Below the pieces are notes generated by a model. It ran no database searches, was not told where the DNA came from, and worked only from the letters and a program-made list of their open reading frames with translations. Made by a program: the position numbers and the translations under genes. 51,455 bases of DNA, taken from Castellaniella sp049650445 (GTDB taxonomy: Bacteria; Pseudomonadota; Gammaproteobacteria; Burkholderiales; Burkholderiaceae_B). The stretch spans positions 1 through 51,455 of the forward strand of contig NZ_JBASAD010000013.1 in the NCBI RefSeq assembly GCF_049650445.1. The letters run 5' to 3'. Below, piece after piece: positions 39,859 to 51,455 of the stretch; position 1 is the stretch's first letter; the number at the start of each line of letters is the position of its first letter.

Positions 39859-40962
39859 TCAGGGCACCAGCAGAATGCGGCCGGTCACACTGCGGTCGCC
39901 CAACAGGTGGTGGGCCTGCGCAGCCTGCGACAGGGGCAGTTGCCGCCAGACCGTCGGCACGATGCCGTGCTCGTGCATGAAGCCCAGTACCTCGACCAGT
40001 TCGCCACGATCCGCGCTCTGGACACCCTTGATCTCCCATTCCTTCAGGATCAGCAGGCCCAGGTTGATGTTCACGGGCGTCCCGTGCAGTTCTCCGATGA
40101 CGGCACAACGCCCGCCGGGCGCCAGGCTGCGCATGGCCCCGTCGAAGGTCGGCGAACCGATCAGCTCGACGACCAGATCCACCCCACGGCCGCCCGTCAG
40201 GCGTCGGACGTCCTCGCCAAAGGCACCGTCAGGGCTGACGACGACTTCGTCGGCGCCTGCAGCGCGCAAGGCGTCCACCTTGCCCTGGCTGCCGGTGATG
40301 GCGATGCTGTGCGCCCCCAGTGCGCGCACGATCTGGATGGCGGCCAGCCCCAGGCCCCCGCTGGCACCGGTGATCACCACCCATTGCCCGGCGCGAATCC
40401 GACCGACATGCCGAATGGCCTTGTACGGCGGCGCGAACACGCACGCGCCGAAGCATGCGTGTTCGAACGGCATGCCTTCGGGCAGCTTGACCAGGTTGCC
40501 TTGCCGCAGGCAGGCATACTGGGCATAACCGCCATCGCGCGTCTGCCCGATGTCACCCTGCGTCTGCCGGCACAGGGAAGGACGCCCACGCTGGCAATCC
40601 TCGCATTCGCCACACGCCTGGAAATTGAAAGAAGTCACCCGATCGCCGGGTGCGAAGTCCTGAACGCCTTCGCCCACGGCAGACACCGTGCCCGCCAGCT
40701 CATGACCCATGATCCGGGGCGGCTTGACGCGCGAACGCATGCCCTTGCGCAGGATCAGATCCAGGTGGCAGACCCCGCAGCAACGGATCTCGACCAGGAC
40801 CTCGCCGGGTCCCGGCGTCGGCCGGATGACCTCGGCGTATTCCAGGACCTCCGGTTCACCGAATGCGCGCAGCACCACGGCTTTCATCATTGCTTGTGCC
40901 ATCATTGTTCCCATTGTTCCCATTGTTCCGATTTCGCCGGAGCGCCGGCGCACCGCCCTCAT
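39859..40962 (-). CDS. Zinc-dependent medium-chain dehydrogenase (alcohol dehydrogenase type)
   Basis: Up to 367 residues; the conserved part begins at the MKAVVLRAFGEPEVLEY segment. Catalytic zinc ligands are in CCGVCHLDL and GHELAGTV. The structural zinc cysteines are in CGECEDCQRGRPSLC. The NAD loop is GASGGLGLAAIQ. The start is ambiguous. ATG at 40962 overlaps the ABC ATPase stop as ATGA, but six further in-frame ATGs follow, three of them in a 9-bp tandem repeat, and the family start would be at 40887. It probably oxidises an alcohol or hydroxyacyl intermediate. Confidence 0.85.
   Translation of the reverse strand: MRAVRRRSGEIGTMGTMGTMMAQAMMKAVVLRAFGEPEVLEYAEVIRPTPGPGEVLVEIRCCGVCHLDLILRKGMRSRVKPPRIMGHELAGTVSAVGEGVQDFAPGDRVTSFNFQACGECEDCQRGRPSLCRQTQGDIGQTRDGGYAQYACLRQGNLVKLPEGMPFEHACFGACVFAPPYKAIRHVGRIRAGQWVVITGASGGLGLAAIQIVRALGAHSIAITGSQGKVDALRAAGADEVVVSPDGAFGEDVRRLTGGRGVDLVVELIGSPTFDGAMRSLAPGGRCAVIGELHGTPVNINLGLLILKEWEIKGVQSADRGELVEVLGFMHEHGIVPTVWRQLPLSQAAQAHHLLGDRSVTGRILLVP
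40903..40929 (-). repeat. Three tandem copies of GGAACAATG at the start of the MDR gene
   Basis: Three perfect 9-bp units (plus strand CATTGTTCC at 40903, 40912, 40921). Each supplies an in-frame ATG preceded by GGAAC, so copy-number change would not break the frame but would change the number of start codons. Confidence 0.85.
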
Positions 40963-41756
40963 TTATGCAGAATCTGTCCCAGGAATTCGCGCAGGCGCTC
41001 GTGCCGGGGATTGGAAAAGAACGTGTCCGGCGCCGCCTGCTCCACGATCCGGCCGCCGTCCATGAAAATCACCCGATCCGCGACACTGCGGGCAAAGCCC
41101 ATTTCGTGCGTCACGCACAGCATGGTCATGCCGTCCTGGGCCAGGCCGATCATGGTGTCGAGCACTTCCTTGACCATTTCCGGGTCCAGCGCGGAAGTCG
41201 GCTCGTCGAACAACATGATCCTGGGCGTCATGCACAAAGCCCGGGCGATCGCCACGCGCTGTTGCTGCCCGCCCGACAACTGGGCGGGATACTTGTCGGC
41301 CTGATCAGGGATCCGCACCCGCTCGAGATACTTCAGCGCCAGCTCGCGCGCCCGGCTCCGGGACACCTTGCGCACCTTCATCGGGGCGAGCATGCAGTTC
41401 TCGAGCACGGTCATGTGGGGAAACAGGTTGAACTGCTGAAAGACCATGCCCACTTCGGCACGCACTGCCTGGACGTTGCCGGCATTGCCCCCCAGGTCGA
41501 TCCCGTCGACCATGATGCGGCCCCGCTGGTATTGCTCCAGGCTGTTGAGGCAGCGGATCAGGGTCGACTTGCCAGAGCCGGACGGGCCGCAGATGACGAT
41601 GCGCTCGCCTTTGGCGACCTCCAGGTCGATGTCACGCAGGACCTGGAATTCTCCATACCACTTCTGCACCCCCTGCATCGACACGATGCTCCCGGAGGGC
41701 TCGCCCGTCTCCGGCCAGGCCGGGACGCTGTGCTCAGTTGCTTGCCGATCGGACAC
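40959..41756 (-). CDS. Polar-amino-acid-type ABC transporter ATP-binding protein
   Basis: 265 residues from a GTG start (GAGG 6 nt upstream). An internal ATG at 41678 would give the more usual start just before VQKWYG. Walker A GPSGSGKST, Q-loop VFQQFNLFPHMTVLEN, signature LSGGQQQRVAIARAL and Walker B IMLFDEPTSALDPE are intact, matching GlnQ/HisP-type ATPases. It is coupled to the MDR gene downstream and 11 bp after the binding-protein gene. It powers the two permeases at 42693 and 43353. Confidence 0.92.
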   Translation of the reverse strand: MSDRQATEHSVPAWPETGEPSGSIVSMQGVQKWYGEFQVLRDIDLEVAKGERIVICGPSGSGKSTLIRCLNSLEQYQRGRIMVDGIDLGGNAGNVQAVRAEVGMVFQQFNLFPHMTVLENCMLAPMKVRKVSRSRARELALKYLERVRIPDQADKYPAQLSGGQQQRVAIARALCMTPRIMLFDEPTSALDPEMVKEVLDTMIGLAQDGMTMLCVTHEMGFARSVADRVIFMDGGRIVEQAAPDTFFSNPRHERLREFLGQILHK

Positions 41757-41767
41757 ATGAACCTCGC

Positions 41768-42631
41768 TTATCGGGTCACGATGACCGGCAGCGGCGCATC
41801 ACCTTCACCGGTATCAGGCATGTTTGCGGGCAGATCCTTGCCGATCCACTGTTGGTAGAGAGCCGGAAGCTCACCATCGGCCAGCTTGCGGCCGATCAGG
41901 CCGTTGAGGTAATCCACCCACTCCCGCTCTCCGGGACGCACGGCGACACCGTCATAGACCCGGGAAAGCACCAGCCGGGACTCGTACTTGCCCGGTCCTG
42001 CGACCTGCGCCAGATTGCCCACCTGGGTCACTGCGGCGCCAATGGCGTCAACCTGGCCCGAGATCAGCGCCTGCACCGTCGCCGCATCATCGTCGAAACG
42101 CATCAGCTTGGCATCCGGCTTGGCATCGGTCAGGGCTTTGTCCTGAGGCGTTCCCCGGGGCACGCCGATCCGCATGCCCTTCAGGTCTTCCCAGCCCTTC
42201 ATCTGCGGACCCGCCTTGGCGATCACGACGTTCTCGTTGACCGCATAGGGCCGCGAGAACAGCACGACCTTCTGCCGGTCCGGGAAGATCCCCATCACCG
42301 CCGCCAGCATGTCGACCTGCCCGGTCAGCAGCGCGGCCGTCCGGTTGGCCGGCGTCACCGGCACGATCTGCGGTTCGACGCCAAGGTCCTTGGCCACCAT
42401 GCGGACGAACTCGACCTCGAAGCCGGTGAGCTTGCCCTGGGCATCGGTGAAGCCCCAGGGCACCTGTGCGACCTGGACGCCGGCCTTGAGCACGCCGGAC
42501 GCTTTCACTGCGGCGACGCTCTGGGCCTGGGCGGCCGGCATCAGAACCGACCCGAAGGCCAGCGTGGCGATGGCGCTCAGCAAGAACCGGCGCATACGGC
42601 CGGAAGGGTGGGACGGGGCAAATGTCTTCAT
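41768..42631 (-). CDS. Polar-amino-acid-type ABC transporter substrate-binding protein
   Basis: 287 residues (SBP_bac_3 family). A signal peptide with a twin-arginine-like RR near residue 14 is probably Sec type, with cleavage after AQA near residue 36. Typical motifs are GFEVEFVRMVAKDLGVEP, and GMRIGVPRGTPQDKAL in the hinge. The start at 42631 is chosen for AGGAG at 6 nt and the signal peptide; the frame extends 102 bp upstream without support. Ligand unknown: such proteins bind amino acids, opines or hydroxy acids. Confidence 0.9.
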   Translation of the reverse strand: MKTFAPSHPSGRMRRFLLSAIATLAFGSVLMPAAQAQSVAAVKASGVLKAGVQVAQVPWGFTDAQGKLTGFEVEFVRMVAKDLGVEPQIVPVTPANRTAALLTGQVDMLAAVMGIFPDRQKVVLFSRPYAVNENVVIAKAGPQMKGWEDLKGMRIGVPRGTPQDKALTDAKPDAKLMRFDDDAATVQALISGQVDAIGAAVTQVGNLAQVAGPGKYESRLVLSRVYDGVAVRPGEREWVDYLNGLIGRKLADGELPALYQQWIGKDLPANMPDTGEGDAPLPVIVTR

Positions 42632-42651
42632 GATGTCTCCTGTGGAGGAAT

Positions 42652-42667
42652 GCGGTCCGCGGACCGC
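42652..42667. repeat. 16-bp perfect palindrome between binding-protein and permease genes
   Basis: GCGGTCCG / CGGACCGC with no spacer, inside the 61-bp gap of an otherwise tight operon. As RNA it would form a short-loop hairpin; as DNA it could be a protein site. Function unknown. Confidence 0.5.
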
Positions 42668-42692
42668 GACGAAAGGATGCTCTGCCATGCTG

Positions 42693-43343
42693 TCAGGCGG
42701 CCGCGGCATAGCGGCGCTCGAGCCGTGCCGCATAGCGAGACAGGGGAAAGCAGATCAGGAAATAGCCCAGAGCGGCGAAACCGTAGGCCCACAAGGGCTT
42801 GTAGGTCGCGCTCGAAACGAGTTGTGCGGAACGGGACAGCTCCACGAAACCGATGATCGCGGCCAGCGATGTTCCCTTGATCAACTGCACCAGGAAACCG
42901 ATGGTCGGGGCGAAGGACATGCGCAGCGCCTGTGGCAACACCACGTAACGCATCCGATGCACGTAGCTCAGCCCCAATGCGCTGGCCGCCTCGCTCTGGC
43001 CACGCGGTACCGCCTGAACGCCACCGCGCCAGATTTCGCCCAGGAATGCGGCGGCGTGCAGGGTCAGGCCCGCGGCCGCCGCCACCCACACGTTCACATG
43101 CAGTCCAAAGACCGGCAGGCCGTAAAAGACCAGGAACAACTGCAGCAACATCGGCGTGCCCTGGAAAAAGTCGATGAATCCCGCCGCCGGGACGCGCAGC
43201 CAGCGCATCGGTGCCGTGCGCGCCAGGGCCACCAGCAGGCCGAATAGCCCGCCGCCGGTGAAGGCAATGACGGACAGGACGAGCGTGGCCTGGGCGCCGG
43301 CCAGGATCATCCAGATTTCATTGATCGTGAATTCGCGAACCAT
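42693..43343 (-). CDS. Polar-amino-acid-type ABC transporter permease, second subunit
   Basis: 216 residues with about five hydrophobic segments. The HisMQ motif ends in GQSEAASALGLSYVHRMRYVVLPQALRMSFAP (EAA loop). It is 9 bp after the first permease gene and in the same operon as the ATPase and binding protein, so it forms a heterodimeric channel with the protein at 43353. Confidence 0.92.
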   Translation of the reverse strand: MVREFTINEIWMILAGAQATLVLSVIAFTGGGLFGLLVALARTAPMRWLRVPAAGFIDFFQGTPMLLQLFLVFYGLPVFGLHVNVWVAAAAGLTLHAAAFLGEIWRGGVQAVPRGQSEAASALGLSYVHRMRYVVLPQALRMSFAPTIGFLVQLIKGTSLAAIIGFVELSRSAQLVSSATYKPLWAYGFAALGYFLICFPLSRYAARLERRYAAAA

Positions 43344-43352
43344 GGCCGGGTC

Positions 43353-44021
43353 TCACTTGGTCGGATAGGAAAAGCAGGCGCGGTCGATCGCCTTGAACAG
43401 GGTCGAGAACAGCAGCGACATGCACAGGTACAGCAAGGTCGCGACGATGTAGACCTCGAAACTGCGAAATGTCGTCGAATCGATGCTCTGAGCCACAGAG
43501 GTGAGCTCCTCGGCCGAGATCGAAGACACGATGCTGGTCGTCAGCAGCAGCAGGACGAACTGCCCCGAAAGCGCCGGAAAGATCACGCGGAACGCAGGCT
43601 TGAGGATGATGAACCGGAACGTCTGCATGGGGGACAGACCCAGCGCCGCTCCCGCCTCGAACTGGCCGCGCGGGATGGCCTCGATCCCGCCGCGCACGAT
43701 CTCGGCGGAAAAAGCGCCCAGGTTCAGGCTGAGCGCCACGACGGCCGCCGTCCAGGGCGACAGGCTGACGCCGAGCTGGGGCAGGCCGAAGAAAATGAAC
43801 AAAACCTGCACCAGGAAAGGTGTATTGCGGATGATCTCGATATAGCTCACGCCCACGGCCCGCAGGAAACCGAAACGGCTACGGCGCGCCAGTATCGTCA
43901 GCATCCCCAGACTCAGCCCGAGCACGGTCGACAAAGCGGTGAGCGCCAGTGTCAGCAGACAGCCCTGCAGGAAAATTTCCCAATACGGCAGCAGCGCGGC
44001 GAAGTTGAAGGTGTAAGTCAT
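43353..44021 (-). CDS. Polar-amino-acid-type ABC transporter permease, first subunit
   Basis: 222 residues with about five hydrophobic segments. The EAA loop region GQFEAGAALGLSPMQTFRFIILKPAFRVIFPAL and the upstream IIRNTPFLVQVLFIFFGLPQLG motif are typical of HisM/GlnP-type permeases. First gene of the nine-gene operon running to 35989, about 95 bp downstream of the perfect operator at site F. Confidence 0.93.
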   Translation of the reverse strand: MTYTFNFAALLPYWEIFLQGCLLTLALTALSTVLGLSLGMLTILARRSRFGFLRAVGVSYIEIIRNTPFLVQVLFIFFGLPQLGVSLSPWTAAVVALSLNLGAFSAEIVRGGIEAIPRGQFEAGAALGLSPMQTFRFIILKPAFRVIFPALSGQFVLLLLTTSIVSSISAEELTSVAQSIDSTTFRSFEVYIVATLLYLCMSLLFSTLFKAIDRACFSYPTK

Positions 44022-44081
44022 GCGGGTCTCGACCTTTGTTCGTGAGACCAGTATATCAATCTATGGAAAGCCTTTCCGTTT

Positions 44082-44131
44082 TAGAAACACGTTTTAATAC
44101 TAGGGCTTTCCCTTAATAGAACCTAGTTCTA
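44082..44131. promoter_or_regulatory. Operator site F (perfect copy) with a weaker second site
   Basis: The palindrome TAGAAC-CTA-GTTCTA at 44117-44131 is perfect (6-3-6). A weaker relative, TAGAAA-CAC-GTTTTA, lies at 44082-44096, 35 bp away. Both are in the AT-rich gap between the ABC operon (minus) and the IclR gene (plus). On the plus strand TAAAAG, and on the minus strand TATTAA, begin on the last two bases of the palindrome and could be -10 boxes in the same register as sites B and D. Suggests IclR autoregulation and control of the ABC operon. Confidence 0.62.
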
Positions 44132-44275
44132 AAAGTGAACATATCTGATTGATCGCGACTACTCGCGCATCGATTCAGTCAGATCCTTCGAGAGAATTCC
44201 AATATGGAACAGCTTTCCAATACAATAGCATCTACCCTGACCCTCTCCGCTGCACACTCCCCACAAGGCCGACCC

Positions 44276-45058
44276 ATGAGTAGCAATCTGCCCCGAGGGC
44301 TGTCCGTTCTGGAACTGCTCACCCGCAACCCGGACGGCCTGCCCCTGCACGTCATCGCCACTGAACTGCAGGTCCCGCGCAGCACGGCCCACCGGATACT
44401 CGCCGAACTGGTGAACGCCGGATACGTACGACAGCAGGACGGTGATTTCAGCCCCTACCGGCTGACCCTGAAGATCGCCACCCTGGGCATGCAATTCCTC
44501 TCGGCCACCGGTGTCGTCGAACTGGTCCAGCCGGTGCTCGACAAGCTGGCCGTGGCCAGCGGAGAACTCGCGCGCATGAGCCTCGTCGAAAACGATCGCT
44601 TGATCTGGGTCGCCAAGGCGCAAGGCGCCCAGGGCGGTCTGCGCTACGACGCGCTGTCGGACCCGGGCGAAGACGTGCGTCTGTTCTGCAGCTCCAACGG
44701 TCAGGCCTGGCTATCGACGCTGACCGACCAGAAAGCGCTCGAAATCGTCGCCCGACAGGGCTTCGGCGAGCCGGGACAGTACGGGCCCAACGCCCCCCGC
44801 ACCATCGAGGCCTTCCTGGACTGCCTGCGCCTCGCCCGCGAGCGAGGCTACGCCATCGTCCATGAAACCTATGAGCTTGGCCTGGCGGCCATCGCGGCGC
44901 CCGTCCTCAGCTCGAACACCCAGACGGCAATCGGTGCCGTCAGCATCGCCGGCCCCGAGGCCCGGATGAAGCACGCCGAACACCTGATTCCTCTGATCCT
45001 GAACGCCGCCCGCGAACTGTCCGAACTCAGTCCCGGCATCCTCGCCTGCGGACGGTAG
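44276..45058 (+). CDS. IclR-family transcriptional regulator, second copy
   Basis: 260 residues from ATG 44276 (AAGG 7 nt upstream). An alternative ATG at 44204 adds 24 residues and has GAGAG upstream. The winged helix-turn-helix is near the N-terminus (GLSVLELLTRNPDGLPLHVIATELQVPRSTAHRILAELVNAGYV in overall pattern), followed by an IclR effector domain (YELGLAAIAAPVL, AIGAVSIAGPEAR). It is divergent from the nine-gene ABC/MDR/CoA operon, with the best copy of the island palindrome between them. It is the leading candidate for the regulator that reads that palindrome island-wide. Last island gene before rpoC. Confidence 0.9.
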   Translation: MSSNLPRGLSVLELLTRNPDGLPLHVIATELQVPRSTAHRILAELVNAGYVRQQDGDFSPYRLTLKIATLGMQFLSATGVVELVQPVLDKLAVASGELARMSLVENDRLIWVAKAQGAQGGLRYDALSDPGEDVRLFCSSNGQAWLSTLTDQKALEIVARQGFGEPGQYGPNAPRTIEAFLDCLRLARERGYAIVHETYELGLAAIAAPVLSSNTQTAIGAVSIAGPEARMKHAEHLIPLILNAARELSELSPGILACGR

Positions 45059-45061
45059 GCC

Positions 45062-45093
45062 CCCGGCGGCCCGGCGGCCCGGCGGCCCGGCGG
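45062..45093. repeat. Four tandem copies of CCCGGCGG
   Basis: Four perfect 8-bp units just after the IclR stop codon, ending in a run of six A. The unit also occurs once beside the rpoC terminator. Confidence 0.9.
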
Positions 45094-45256
45094 CAAAAAA
45101 TACCCCCACGCTGCGCCTTCGGCTTGCATCCACCGCGCGGCTTGCAAGCCGCTTGGATACGCCAGGCACGAAACAGTCCACTGGGACTGTCCCGTGTCCG
45201 GGCTTATCCCCCCAAGGGGGCGCTTTTTGCCTTGGGGGCGGCCCGGCGGCAAAAAA
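45082..45256. repeat. 19-bp direct repeat flanking a hairpin-rich extragenic element
   Basis: The sequence GCGGCCCGGCGGCAAAAAA occurs at 45082-45100 and again at 45238-45256. Between the copies are three hairpins: GCGGCTTG/CAAGCCGC (45137-45152), ACAGTCC/GGACTGT (45173-45190) and CCCCCAAGG/CCTTGGGGG (45209-45238). This looks like a dispersed extragenic palindromic element of the kind common in Bordetella-like genomes. It lies at the island-rpoC junction. Confidence 0.65.
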
Positions 45257-45284
45257 AACGGGACGCCTCCGAAGAAACGCCCCG
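45251..45284 (-). terminator. Rho-independent terminator of the rpoBC operon
   Basis: On the minus strand an 11-bp stem (with G-U pairs) is closed by a UUCG tetraloop and followed by eight T. It starts 29 bp after the rpoC stop. A further 8-bp hairpin, AGGACTTC/GAAGTCCT (45291-45313), lies between. It would stop rpoBC transcription from entering the island. Confidence 0.92.
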
Positions 45285-45312
45285 CTGATCAGGACTTCAG
45301 AATACGAAGTCC

Positions 45313-51455
<6,143 letters not shown>

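Noticed and set aside
44082..44096. Second operator copy TAGAAA-CAC-GTTTTA counted as a full site
   Set aside because: Only four of six half-site pairs match. It is kept as a possible auxiliary site, not as a sixth member of the motif set.
45062..45093. CRISPR-like short repeats near rpoC
   Set aside because: The units are 8 bp, directly adjacent with no spacers, and no cas genes are present.
3424..45312. Integrase, transposase or tRNA attachment site marking the island edges
   Set aside because: No such gene or tRNA-like sequence was recognised, and no matching direct repeat joins the left and right edges.

Overview
This window comes from a high-GC betaproteobacterium, most likely Burkholderiales/Alcaligenaceae (Bordetella/Achromobacter-like). 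That placement rests on gene style, base composition and the ribosomal/RNA-polymerase gene order, not on a database match. The two ends are core housekeeping genes on the minus strand. At the left are the str genes rpsL-rpsG-fusA-tuf (1-3423, tuf cut by the edge). At the right are rpoB (cut) and rpoC (45313-51455), ending in a textbook terminator. In many betaproteobacteria rpoC is followed almost directly by rpsL. Here about 41.9 kb of catabolic and transport genes sits between them.

The insert reads as a catabolic island for hydroaromatic or cyclitol-like acids of the quinate/shikimate type. It has several blocks. (1) 3778-7369: a DMT exporter, an IclR regulator, and two overlapping genes that resemble the two halves of a QuiC-type 3-dehydroshikimate dehydratase, both with lost metal ligands. 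(2) 7366-9957 (minus): aldehyde dehydrogenase and a Gfo/Idh/MocA oxidoreductase. (3) 10136-15570 (plus): quinate/shikimate dehydrogenase, TRAP transporter QM, a solute-binding protein, type II 3-dehydroquinate dehydratase and a second solute-binding protein. (4) 15694-18684 (minus): PanE-VOC fusion, MaoC and CaiB, with divergent LysR-TetR genes at 18795-20382. (5) 20447-28956 (minus): CaiB, a citrate-synthase-fold lyase, a ThDP enzyme and a complete branched-chain-type ABC transporter. (6) 29047-32561: two tandem AroE paralogues around a LigI-type lactonase-like gene, and a divergent TIM-barrel gene with an intact dehydroshikimate-dehydratase metal site. (7) 32668-35843 (minus): enoyl-CoA hydratase, a second ABC binding protein and an acyl-CoA dehydrogenase. 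(8) 35989-44021 (minus): a polar-amino-acid-type ABC transporter, MDR dehydrogenase, MaoC, CoA-transferase, SDR and a second Gfo/Idh/MocA, with a divergent IclR regulator at 44276.

Together the enzymes suggest uptake by three transporter classes, oxidation and dehydration of hydroaromatic rings, and CoA activation with beta-oxidation-like steps. No protocatechuate or gallate ring-cleavage dioxygenase is present, so aromatic products would have to be handled elsewhere, or the ring is opened through CoA esters.

The main non-coding signal is a shared 15-bp palindrome, TAGAA(C/T)-N3-(G/A)TTCTA, with one (C/T)AGAAT variant. It lies in five intergenic regions of the island (10000, 29001, 31712, 35882, 44117). 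In three of them it has the same register inside a putative promoter, ending on the first two bases of the -10 box. The perfect copy lies upstream of the IclR gene at 44276, which makes that protein the leading candidate for an island-wide regulator. No tRNA, rRNA, CRISPR array, integrase or insertion sequence was seen.
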